A stretch of DNA of 64,000 nt from Clostridioides difficile ATCC 9689 = DSM 1296. GTDB taxonomy: Bacteria > Bacillota > Clostridia > Peptostreptococcales > Peptostreptococcaceae. Of this stretch, positions 26,557-33,838 are shown one piece after another. The stretch is taken from NCBI RefSeq assembly GCF_001077535.1, contig NZ_CP011968.1, forward strand, positions 1,922,001 to 1,986,000. The letters are read 5' to 3'. The first letter of the stretch is position 1. Each line of letters opens with the position of its first letter. Under the pieces are notes generated by a model. That model was not told where the DNA came from and ran no database searches. It worked only from the letters and a program-made list of their open reading frames with translations. Made by a program: the position numbers and the translations under genes.

Positions 26557-27475
26557 TTCCTTCGCCTCCTGTCACACGCTTGAAGTAATCTTCAAGACTT
26601 TCTTCACAAGTATGGGCTTCTGATACCTCCAATCCATTTTCTACAAAAGCAGTCACGATTTTTCCTACGGACAAATCAAGATTATGCAAGCGTAAATTGT
26701 GGTCGTCCTGTATAGAGAAATGACTCTCATGGAAAGTACGCTCTAAAATTCTTGCTGCCTGTGCGGTATCAGAAAGAGTAAATCGGATATGTTTGCTGCT
26801 TTTTTGTTCCAGTTCCGCAAGACTTTCTTCTTCCAATAGTGCGCCATGGTCGATAATTCCAATATCATCTGCTAGCAGAGAAATCTCCGAAAGGATATGA
26901 CTGGAAATTAAAATTGTTTTTCCCTTTGTATCGCAAAGCTCGCGAATAAAAGAACGTACTTCTGCAATTCCAATCGGGTCAAGCCCATTGATAGGTTCAT
27001 CTAAAATCAGAAGTTCAGGGTCGTGCATAACTGCAAGTGCAATCGCAAGCCGTTGTTTCATACCAAGAGAATACTGGGAAAACAGTTTTTTGTCTTTATA
27101 AGGCAATCCTACCAAATCCAATGTGTTTTTAATTGAATGACGGTTGGGTATGCCCCGTAAGGTAGCAAAAATTTGTAAGTTTTCCGTAGCAGTCAAATTA
27201 GGGTAAAAACCGGGCGACTCAATCAGACTACCGATACGGGGCAACAATTTCTTTTCATTCCCCTGCAAAGACTTTCCCCATATTTTAACTTCGCCGGAAG
27301 TTGGCTTTGTCAATCCAAGTAGCATTTTCATAGTAGTCGTTTTTCCGGCTCCGTTTCTTCCAAGCAGTCCGTAAATTCTCCCTTTCTGCACATGAATATT
27401 TAAGTCAGCGACACTCTTTTGTGAGCCGTACTGCTTTGTAAGATTTTTTGTTTCAATGATATAATTTTTGTCCAT
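26549..27475 (-). CDS. ABC exporter ATPase, BcrA/lantibiotic-protection type
   Basis: The 308-residue ATPase has Walker A (GRNGAGKTTTMKMLLG), the signature YSLGMKQRLAIALAVMHDP, Walker B (LLILDEPINGLDPIG) and ISSHILSEI. The extended C-terminus is usual for BcrA/SpaF/CprA-type proteins that protect against bacitracin or lantibiotics. Start 27475 has GGAGG 7 nt upstream. It is the first gene after the repeat operator and follows the two-component genes, as in cprABC-type loci. Confidence 0.88.
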   Translation of the reverse strand: MDKNYIIETKNLTKQYGSQKSVADLNIHVQKGRIYGLLGRNGAGKTTTMKMLLGLTKPTSGEVKIWGKSLQGNEKKLLPRIGSLIESPGFYPNLTATENLQIFATLRGIPNRHSIKNTLDLVGLPYKDKKLFSQYSLGMKQRLAIALAVMHDPELLILDEPINGLDPIGIAEVRSFIRELCDTKGKTILISSHILSEISLLADDIGIIDHGALLEEESLAELEQKSSKHIRFTLSDTAQAARILERTFHESHFSIQDDHNLRLHNLDLSVGKIVTAFVENGLEVSEAHTCEESLEDYFKRVTGGEGIA

Positions 27476-27510
27476 ATTCAAACCTCCTGTTCTGTAAACT
27501 ATTCTATCAT

Positions 27511-27554
27511 ACCAACCTTGCATTAACCTTGCCGCAACCTTGCATTAACCTTGC
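27511..27554 (-). promoter_or_regulatory. four 11-bp direct repeats, likely response-regulator operator
   Basis: On the minus strand, four contiguous 11-mers read GCAAGGTTAAT, GCAAGGTTGCG, GCAAGGTTAAT, GCAAGGTTGGT. Direct repeats at 10-11 bp spacing placed against the -10 region are the normal binding layout of OmpR/PhoB-type regulators. A -10-like TAGAAT lies just downstream, with the ABC ATPase gene starting 36 nt after the repeats. Confidence 0.8.
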
Positions 27555-27580
27555 AATTTGAAATATTGTCCCAAAAATAA

Positions 27581-27615
27581 TTAAGGCTCCCGTCAAAAGG
27601 ACGGGAGAACCTTAA
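27581..27615 (-). terminator. terminator between sensor kinase and ABC operon
   Basis: TTAAGGTTCTCCCGTC pairs with GACGGGAGCCTTAA around CTTTT on the minus strand, followed by a T-rich run. It overlaps the kinase stop codon and separates the constitutive regulators from the inducible exporter. Confidence 0.8.
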
Positions 27616-28529
27616 TTTGCTAAGGGAAAAAGCAAAGTAAATTCCGTTCCTGTTCCCTGTATGCTATTTGCTGTTATTGTGCCGTTCATTTTTTCTACAA
27701 GTTGGTGTGCGATAGAAAGCCCAAGACCGCTGCCTTTTTCAGACCGTCCCTTATCGCATTTATAGAGCCGTTCAAAAATATGCTTCAAATCTTCTTTTTC
27801 AATCCCTATTCCATTATCTGCTAATCGGATTTGCATATTTTTTTCCTGCTTTGACAGGATTATTTCTATTTTATCCGCATGACTGTGAGAAATTACATTT
27901 TGAATAAGATTGTTCAATATCCGCATATAGCCGTCCGTATCAAGTTTTACCCTGAAAGGCTGTTCGGGAATATCAATATTGTAATCTATCTGCTTATCTT
28001 CAAATATGGGTATCCAGTCAATCAAGATATTTCGTGTCAGCTCCGCAGCTTCAACAATATTTATATCCATAGCAAACTCATTAGAATTTAATTTGAACCA
28101 GTCAAAAAGAACATCAATATATTCTTTCAAATCGTGAGCTTTGCGGCGGGCTGTTTCGATATAGTCGTCCCTGTCTTTTCCTGTAACAATTCCTTTATGG
28201 GCAGCGTCAAGATACCCAATAAGCGTTGTAAGCGGTGTCCGAACATCATGGGAAAGACTTGTCATAAGCTGTCGGTTTGTTTCTTCTGTCTGCCGGACAG
28301 TAGAAAGCCTGCTCTCATAAGACACAACAATCTCATTTATTTCATAGGCAAGAGGGGCTACCAGTTCATTTGTTGCAGATAAAATACGCCTGTTTCCATT
28401 TCCGTTTTTTACATCAATCAATGCGTCTGTTATCTCGGCTATCTGTTTTTTAACACGTCGAATAGCAAAGCAGGAAACAAGAATAGAGAAAAGTGCAATT
28501 ATTATGGATAGAAAAATGACTGCTTCCAT
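27612..28529 (-). CDS. sensor histidine kinase of the cargo exporter
   Basis: The 305-residue kinase has one N-terminal membrane helix (about residues 3-22), a short HAMP-like linker, then the H-box SLSHDVRTPLTTLIGYLD, N-box (LNNLIQNVISHSHA), G1 DNGIGIE and G2 GSGLGLSIAH. It lacks an extracellular sensor domain, as in kinases that sense through their partner ABC transporter. It lies 6 nt after the response-regulator gene. Confidence 0.88.
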   Translation of the reverse strand: MEAVIFLSIIIALFSILVSCFAIRRVKKQIAEITDALIDVKNGNGNRRILSATNELVAPLAYEINEIVVSYESRLSTVRQTEETNRQLMTSLSHDVRTPLTTLIGYLDAAHKGIVTGKDRDDYIETARRKAHDLKEYIDVLFDWFKLNSNEFAMDINIVEAAELTRNILIDWIPIFEDKQIDYNIDIPEQPFRVKLDTDGYMRILNNLIQNVISHSHADKIEIILSKQEKNMQIRLADNGIGIEKEDLKHIFERLYKCDKGRSEKGSGLGLSIAHQLVEKMNGTITANSIQGTGTEFTLLFPLAN

Positions 28530-28535
28530 AGAAAA

Positions 28536-29228
28536 TCAAACCTCCTTGTTAAAACGATAACCGATACCTTTAATCGTTTGAATATATTTTGGACTTCCGG
28601 GATTTACCTCTAATTTCTTGCGAAGTCGGCTGATAATCGCCATAATGTTGCTGTCATCATAGAAATATTCCTCTCTCCACACTTCTTCATAAATCTGTTG
28701 CTTTGTCAGAATTTTCCCTTGATTTTTCGCGCAGTATAAGAGTAAGTCAAATTCTTTTGGAGGCAATTCAAAAGTTCCATTTTCCGTAGTAACAGAACGA
28801 TTTTCAATATCAATTTTCAACCCGTCAAATTCAAGTTGCTGTGATATTCCGTCCTGTTGATTGAAACGGGTATAACGGCGTATAAGGGAAACGATACGGG
28901 CTATCAGTTCGTCCATGTCAAAAGGTTTTGTCAAATAATCATCAGCTCCTGCCCTTAAACCGCGTACTTTAGAAGCACTGTCATTTTTTGATGTAAACAT
29001 CAAAATCGGCAGGCTGCTTTCTTTTCTAATTTCTTCCAATGTTTCAAATCCGTCCATACCAGGCATCATAACGTCCAGTATCACAAGTTGATATTCTCTC
29101 TCTTTTAATTTTTGTAATCCCTCTTTTCCCATATTACAAAAATCAGCTTCTATATCTTCTGATAGCACGCTGCGTTTAATCAGCGCACAAAGTTCCTTAT
29201 CATCATCTATAATCAAAACTTTATTCAT
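28536..29228 (-). CDS. OmpR-family response regulator of the cargo exporter
   Basis: The 230-residue protein has a receiver domain (IIDDDKE acidic pocket, phospho-acceptor in VILDVMMPGMDGF, KPF near residue 103) and a winged-helix output domain (LPPKEFDLLLYCAKNQGKIL and the GIGYRF end). Start 29228 has AGGAG 7 nt upstream. It probably binds the 11-bp repeats ahead of the ABC genes. It overlaps the preceding small HTH gene by 8 nt. Confidence 0.9.
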   Translation of the reverse strand: MNKVLIIDDDKELCALIKRSVLSEDIEADFCNMGKEGLQKLKEREYQLVILDVMMPGMDGFETLEEIRKESSLPILMFTSKNDSASKVRGLRAGADDYLTKPFDMDELIARIVSLIRRYTRFNQQDGISQQLEFDGLKIDIENRSVTTENGTFELPPKEFDLLLYCAKNQGKILTKQQIYEEVWREEYFYDDSNIMAIISRLRKKLEVNPGSPKYIQTIKGIGYRFNKEV

Positions 29229-29409
29229 GGTATAGCTCCTTTCCTTGTTTGGTTCTACCGTCAATCGGTTTTTCCGCGTCTTTTGGTATCAACCACATAT
29301 ACCCAAGTTTTGAAACACCCTGTATGCGTTTCTCCCTGCAAAGTATCTGTACCCGCCTTTCAGAAATTCCCCACTTCTTTGCTGCTTCGGGGCAAGACAT
29401 ATATTCCAT
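29221..29409 (-). CDS. small helix-turn-helix protein
   Basis: The 62-residue protein is a lone MerR-like/HTH_17 DNA-binding domain: CPEAAKKWGISERRVQILCR followed by GVSKLGYMWLIPKDAEKP, which reads as a helix-turn-helix plus wing. Its stop overlaps the response-regulator start by 8 nt, so the two are translated together. ATG 29409 has AAAGGACGGG upstream. It may be an extra regulator of the cargo or an excisionase-like factor. Confidence 0.7.
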   Translation of the reverse strand: MEYMSCPEAAKKWGISERRVQILCREKRIQGVSKLGYMWLIPKDAEKPIDGRTKQGKELYHE

Positions 29410-29570
29410 AACAACACCCGTCCTTTCTGAAAATCTTATCATAATAATTATAGTCGGACACACGAACAATAGCAAGTATATAAATATGAATTATTATGGC
29501 TATTTAGTGGAACTGTATAGACATATCCAAAGAGAAAGGGGAACAGTAAAATGTAACTGGGTGAATAAAT

Positions 29571-29924
29571 ATGGCAAAAAGACCGGTAGAAAAATATGAC
29601 TTCAAGGCATTTGGAGAAGCTATAAAAGCTGCGCGGACGGGGCGCAAAGAAAGCCGCAAACAGGTAAGTGATGAAATGTATATTTCTCCTCGCTATCTTG
29701 CAAATATCGAAAACAAAGGACAGCACCCCAGTCTGCAAATCTTTTTTGAGCTTATGCTTCGTTACAATATATCCGTAGACCAGTTTCTTTTAGATACGCC
29801 CACCCAAAAAGATACAAAGCGGCGGCAGCTCGACGCTCTCCTTGATGATATGAGCGATAATGGCATACGGATTGTAACGGCAACTGCAAAAGAAATTTCA
29901 GAAGTCGAAAAAGAGGACAAATAA
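29571..29924 (+). CDS. Xre-family transcriptional regulator
   Basis: The 117-residue protein has a helix-turn-helix in residues 12-65 (FGEAIKAARTGRKESRKQVS; ISPRYLANIENKGQHPSLQI) and a C-terminal helical tail. It is divergent from the HTH/two-component genes, so the 160-bp gap between them holds both promoters. Similar Xre proteins sit beside mobC in Tn1549-like elements. The ribosome site is weak. Confidence 0.83.
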   Translation: MAKRPVEKYDFKAFGEAIKAARTGRKESRKQVSDEMYISPRYLANIENKGQHPSLQIFFELMLRYNISVDQFLLDTPTQKDTKRRQLDALLDDMSDNGIRIVTATAKEISEVEKEDK

Positions 29925-30051
29925 ATGTGTCCGGCAAATTGAATATGATTTAGGAAGCGTTGTAATCTTTACAGATTGCAGCGTTTTTCTTTTGCTCTTT
30001 TTTGGCATATAGAGCATTGCGTTGTAGTAACCAGTGAGGAAAAAACTTTCG

Positions 30052-30151
30052 TAGCAAGCATAGGAAAAGAGTACCCTTTTCCGTATTTTCGCCCTCCCGC
30101 CCTGCGGTGCGTTGGTTGAAAATTGCTTGTTGGGAAGTGTCCCAAACCCTC
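30052..30151 (+). other. oriT candidate, copy A (upstream of mobC)
   Basis: The segment has a 34-bp block (30052-30085) containing AGGAAAAG and CCCTTTTCC, then a variable 37-bp middle, then a 29-bp block (30123-30151) with the inverted repeat TTGGGA-AGTG-TCCCAA. Both blocks recur in the same order, on the opposite strand, at 37907-38006. Its place just ahead of mobC and the relaxase is where an oriT is expected. Confidence 0.6.
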
Positions 30152-30172
30152 GGAATGGAAAGGAGCGATTGC

Positions 30173-30502
30173 ATGAACGGACGCAAAAGAAAAGTACAAA
30201 TCAAATTCTATGTAACAGAGGAAGAACGGGCGTTGATTGAGCAGAAAATGAAGCTCGTCCCTACCCAAAACATGGCGGCGTATCTTCGCAAGATTGCTAT
30301 TGACGGGTACATCATTCAGACAGACCATAGCGATATAAAAGCCATGACAGCGGAGATACAGAAAATAGGGGTCAATATCAATCAGATTGCAAAGCGTGTC
30401 AATGCGACAGGCAGCGTCTACCAAGCGGACATAGAGGAAATAAAGGGGGTGCTTGCGGAGATATGGCGGTTACAAAGATTAAGCCTATTAAAAGCACGTT
30501 GA
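30173..30502 (+). CDS. mobC: MobC-type relaxosome accessory protein
   Basis: The 109-residue protein begins with a ribbon-helix-helix (KRKVQIKFYVTEEERALIEQ) and has the MobC core AAYLRKIAIDGYI and IQKIGVNINQIAKRVNATG. It should bind oriT and help the relaxase nick it. ATG 30173 has AAAGGAG 7 nt upstream. It overlaps the relaxase gene by 40 nt. Confidence 0.9.
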   Translation: MNGRKRKVQIKFYVTEEERALIEQKMKLVPTQNMAAYLRKIAIDGYIIQTDHSDIKAMTAEIQKIGVNINQIAKRVNATGSVYQADIEEIKGVLAEIWRLQRLSLLKAR

Positions 30503-31809
30503 GCAAAGCCCTTGACTATATCCAAAACCCGGATAAAACAGACGGGAAAACGCTTGTGTCCTCCTTTGGGTGCAGCTATAAAACGGCAGATATTGAGTTT
30601 GAATATACTTTGTCGCAGGCTCGGCAAAAAGGGAACAACTTAGCTTTTCATCTGATACAATCTTTTGAGCCGGGAGAGGTGGACTGTGAGAAAGCCCACG
30701 CAATCGGAAAGCAGCTTGCCGACGCGGTAACAAAAGGACAGCATGAATACGTCCTAACTACCCACATAGACAAGGGGCATATCCATAACCACATCATTTT
30801 TTGTGCGGTCAACTTTGTTGACTACCATAAGTACAATTCCAATAAGCGCAGCTACTACGGCATACGGAACATGAGCGATAAGCTGTGCCGGGAAAATGGG
30901 TTGTCCGTTGTCGTTCCGGGCAAAGGCAGTAAGGGAAAAAGCTATGTGGAGTATCAAGCGGAAAAGACGGGAACAAGTTGGAAAGGCAAGCTGAAAATTG
31001 CCGTTGATACGCTTATCCCCCAAGTAGCAAGTTTTGAAGAATTGTTGCAGCGGTTACAAGCGGCGGGCTATGAGATAAAGCCGGGAAAATATATCTCCTG
31101 CCGCGCTCCCGGACAGGAACGGTTTACCCGCTTAAAAACTCTCGGTGCAGATTATACAGAGGAAGCAATCAAAGAACGGATTGCAGGCAAGCGCACAAAG
31201 GCGGCGAAAGCTCCCAAAGAGCAGCGCGGCGTATCGCTGCTTATTGACATTGAAAACAGTATCAAGGCACAAGAGAGCCGGGGCTATGAACAGTGGGCGA
31301 AAATCCATAATCTGAAACTGGCAGCAAAGACTATGAATTTCTTGACGGAACATCAGATTGAGCAGTACGCGGATTTAGTCAGCCGGATTGAGGAAATAAG
31401 TGCGGAAAATGAAAAGACAGCAGACACATTAAAGAGCGTGGAGAAGCGTCTTGCAGATATGGCGGTGCTGATGAAGCACGTCACCACCTATCAAAAGACA
31501 AAACCAGTCTATGAAGCATACCGCAGGGCAAAGGATAAGGACGCATACCGGGCAAAACAGGAAAGCGGTCTGATACTCCATGAAGCGGCAGTAAAGACCC
31601 TAAAAGCGGTGGGCGTTACCAAGCTCCCCAATCTCGCCGCCATGCAGGAAGAATACGGGAAGCTCCAAGCGCAGAAAGAAGCCCTTTACGCTGATTATGG
31701 TAGGCTGAAAAAACAGGTCAAAGAATACGACGTTATCAAACAGAACATAGACAGCATTTTGCGGCAGGACAAAGAGCCGGAACGGGAAAAAGGTAAAGAA
31801 CGTGAGTAG
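30463..31809 (+). CDS. MOBP-type relaxase (MobA/VirD2 family)
   Basis: The 448-residue relaxase nicks oriT and leads the single strand out. It shows an early Tyr (KALDYIQNPDKT), the metal-binding HIDKGHIHNHIIF histidine cluster near residue 105, and a helical C-terminal half rich in Lys/Glu. This is the layout of the MOBP relaxases of Tn1549-like elements. It runs opposite to the main transfer operon. Confidence 0.92.
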   Translation: MAVTKIKPIKSTLSKALDYIQNPDKTDGKTLVSSFGCSYKTADIEFEYTLSQARQKGNNLAFHLIQSFEPGEVDCEKAHAIGKQLADAVTKGQHEYVLTTHIDKGHIHNHIIFCAVNFVDYHKYNSNKRSYYGIRNMSDKLCRENGLSVVVPGKGSKGKSYVEYQAEKTGTSWKGKLKIAVDTLIPQVASFEELLQRLQAAGYEIKPGKYISCRAPGQERFTRLKTLGADYTEEAIKERIAGKRTKAAKAPKEQRGVSLLIDIENSIKAQESRGYEQWAKIHNLKLAAKTMNFLTEHQIEQYADLVSRIEEISAENEKTADTLKSVEKRLADMAVLMKHVTTYQKTKPVYEAYRRAKDKDAYRAKQESGLILHEAAVKTLKAVGVTKLPNLAAMQEEYGKLQAQKEALYADYGRLKKQVKEYDVIKQNIDSILRQDKEPEREKGKERE

Positions 31810-31896
31810 CTTTGTTCATACTTATGTGATATAATAATTCATATCAAAGAAGTTTCGTAGTACGACAAATTGGATGTTGTAGAGGTGGTTAAGAAT

Positions 31897-32436
31897 ATGA
31901 AAAGATATATCGCCTTATTGCGAGGTATCAATATAAGCGGAAAAAACAAAGTGCCAATGGCAGAATTAAAGCAAGGTTTTGAAAAACTTAATTATGCAGA
32001 GGTCAAGACCTATTTAAACAGCGGTAATGTGATTTTTTCAAGTGATGAAGCCGACACAATCAAGCTTACAAGCCAGATTGAAGAAATGATTAAAAATCAG
32101 TTTAGTTTAGATATTCCTGTCTTTGTCATATCAAAAGAAGAACTTGAGGACATTTTACATCATGCGCCCGACTGGTGGGGAGATGAAAGTAAGGAGATTT
32201 ATGACAATCTAATCTTTATCATGCCACCCGCTACATTCAAAGATGTATATAACGAAATCGGAGAGCCTAAAGAGGGATTAGAAAAGATAGAGGAATACAA
32301 AGAAACGGTATTTTGGTCTTTCAGCCGTAAAGATTACCAAAAAACAAACTGGTGGTCTAAAACAGCAAGTGCAAATATTAGCTCAAACCTAACGATAAGA
32401 ACAGCGAATACGGTTAGAAAAATAGTTAGTATGTAA
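31897..32436 (+). CDS. DUF1697 protein
   Basis: The 179-residue protein starts MKRYIALLRGINISGKNKV and has KTYLNSGNVIFSS and the C-terminal TNWWSKTASANISSNLTIRT, all typical of DUF1697. Its function is unknown. Base composition is AT-richer than the relaxase gene before it, so it is a likely later acquisition. I start it at ATG 31897 with AGAGGTGG 8 nt upstream. Confidence 0.85.
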   Translation: MKRYIALLRGINISGKNKVPMAELKQGFEKLNYAEVKTYLNSGNVIFSSDEADTIKLTSQIEEMIKNQFSLDIPVFVISKEELEDILHHAPDWWGDESKEIYDNLIFIMPPATFKDVYNEIGEPKEGLEKIEEYKETVFWSFSRKDYQKTNWWSKTASANISSNLTIRTANTVRKIVSM

Positions 32437-32482
32437 TAGCTTTTTAAATTTCAGTTTGTCAAATAAAAGGAAGTGTCAGAGA

Positions 32483-32713
32483 ATGGAACAGGAAATGCCG
32501 GACTATGAAACGATACACGCCGCCGTTACGGGCGAAAAATGGGCGTTGGAAAAAGTGCTTGATTGTTACGGCGACGAAATCAACCACCTTGCAATGGTAA
32601 AAAAGCGTCAGCCGGACGGAACGACAAAAGAAGAAATCGACGAAGATTTACGGCAAACACTCATACTGAAACTGTTAGAAGCTATCCCACAATTCCCAAT
32701 CGAAAAGGAGTGA
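32483..32713 (+). CDS. helix-turn-helix protein, Orf8-like paralogue
   Basis: The 76-residue protein (YETIHAAVTGEKWALEKVLD, DEDLRQTLILKLLEAIPQF) has the same architecture as the Orf8-like protein at 23193-23450. In this family a small helical domain accompanies transfer regulators. ATG 32483 has AAGGAAG upstream; the TTG at 32456 has no site. The next gene follows 4 nt after the stop. Confidence 0.75.
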   Translation: MEQEMPDYETIHAAVTGEKWALEKVLDCYGDEINHLAMVKKRQPDGTTKEEIDEDLRQTLILKLLEAIPQFPIEKE

Positions 32714-32717
32714 TACT

Positions 32718-33086
32718 ATGACACGCGGGGAAATTTGGAAAGACTTTTTCAAGAGAACTGTTTTGCCCGCCGTTATCGCATTGTTTTTATTCTTCATGTT
32801 CAAGAACGTCTTTACAGAGGACGGGCAGACCAATTACTTTTATGTATGGCTGTGCTGCGGTATTCCCTTTGGTATTCGCCGTATGTTCGTATGGCTTGTA
32901 CCGCATGGGTATGACATAGCCGGAACGGTGGGTATCGTCGCCCTCAACTTTATTTTGGGCGGCATTATCGGCGGGGTTATTTTGATATGGCGGCTTGTCG
33001 TGGCTACATGGTATATCCCCCTTACGATATATCGTTTACTTACCGCAGATAAGGGTGCAACCCCTCAAATCAACATGGAAAAATAG
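32718..33086 (+). CDS. small membrane protein (DUF6050-like)
   Basis: The 122-residue protein has three to four membrane segments (LPAVIALFLFFMF; YFYVWLCCGIPFG; IVALNFILGGIIGGVILIW). It looks like the DUF6050 proteins found in Tn1549-type elements; the family name is from memory. AAAGGAG is 8 nt before the ATG. It is probably co-translated with the preceding HTH gene. Confidence 0.7.
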   Translation: MTRGEIWKDFFKRTVLPAVIALFLFFMFKNVFTEDGQTNYFYVWLCCGIPFGIRRMFVWLVPHGYDIAGTVGIVALNFILGGIIGGVILIWRLVVATWYIPLTIYRLLTADKGATPQINMEK

Positions 33087-33094
33087 CAAAAAAT

Positions 33095-33142
33095 AAACCG
33101 GAACGCAGACAGTCAGTAAAGACTATCCGCGCCCCGGTTTTC
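33095..33142 (+). terminator. possible terminator after the membrane-protein gene
   Basis: AAACCGG pairs with CCGGTTTTC across a 32-nt loop just downstream of the stop. It is weak as a hairpin but well placed between convergent operons. Confidence 0.45.
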
Positions 33143-33163
33143 TTATGGGTGCAGCTATGAAAT

Positions 33164-33275
33164 GTTACGCAGTAGAACCCCAATTTCAAGGGAAAAGGTA
33201 TTCTGTATCGCCTATGCCAGTTTCGCGCCGTTCATGCCCTGTAAATCAAGGCTTTTTTCGCTCTTATTGCGTAAC
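33164..33275 (+). repeat. 112-bp inverted-repeat-bounded element, copy 1
   Basis: The segment starts GTTACGCAGTAGAA and ends TTATTGCGTAAC, so its ends are inverted repeats. A second copy of exactly the same length, in the same orientation, lies at 52666-52777. The two share AGGGAAAAGGTAT and TAAATCAAGGCTTT. The last codons of the Cys-rich VLP gene fall inside this copy. Confidence 0.7.
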
Positions 33276-33629
33276 CGCCGCGCGTCGTTTCCTCATGCGT
33301 TCGGCTGCCTGTCTGCGGGTAATACGCTTTCGGCAGTCCGGGCAGTATTTGACGCTGTTTGATTTTGATACAAAGAATGTGCCGCACTCACTACAACGCT
33401 TTTTGTCCTCGGTCTTGAATAGCTCTGCATACAGCAGCTTATCAAGAGGAAGTACGGCAATCTGAAACCACTTGCATAAAAGTGAATAGGAAATAAGCTG
33501 CGGACAGACACATTCCTCCCCGTCGTCCAGTAAGATACAGTGTCCGCGCTCGCAGTTACAGCACTCCTTTTTCACAAGGCTGTTGACTTTCCGGCTCTGT
33601 GGCGGCGTGAGCCGCTTAACCCCGGTCAT
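33264..33629 (-). CDS. cysteine-rich VLP domain protein
   Basis: The 121-residue protein has CCNCERGHCILLDDGEECVC near the N-terminus and CSECGTFFVSKSNSVKYCPDC at residues 79-99, two zinc-binding-type Cys clusters, with IAVLPLDKLLYAEL between. This is the Cys-rich VLP family of conjugative elements. Function is unknown, but nucleic-acid binding is likely. It overlaps the TTRAP gene by 4 nt and ends the leftward operon, its last codons lying within the 112-bp repeat. Confidence 0.85.
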   Translation of the reverse strand: MTGVKRLTPPQSRKVNSLVKKECCNCERGHCILLDDGEECVCPQLISYSLLCKWFQIAVLPLDKLLYAELFKTEDKKRCSECGTFFVSKSNSVKYCPDCRKRITRRQAAERMRKRRAAVTQ

Positions 33630-33838
33630 ACCTCATCAGCGGCGAAAATGGCAAGCTCCGCATACTCGTTTTCTGTTAGTGGGGAGATTTTTTGTAAGGT
33701 GCGCTCTGCAAAGGGGCGCATATCCTCGTCCATGAATGGCAACGCAGCCGTCATATTTTCAATAAGCTGTACCTTGCTTCCCTCATGGTAAATACTCAAC
33801 AGGTTCATTTCTTCAACGGTCAGTCTAATCATGCTCAT
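33626..33838 (-). CDS. transposon-transfer-assisting (TTRAP) family protein
   Basis: This 70-residue protein (MIRLTVEEMNLLSIYHEGSK; LPFMDEDMRPFAERTLQKI) matches the small acidic TTRAP family found beside LtrC/ArdC-like genes in Tn1549-type elements. Its role in transfer is not defined. It overlaps both neighbours by 4 nt, a sign of tight translational coupling. Confidence 0.82.
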   Translation of the reverse strand: MSMIRLTVEEMNLLSIYHEGSKVQLIENMTAALPFMDEDMRPFAERTLQKISPLTENEYAELAIFAADEV

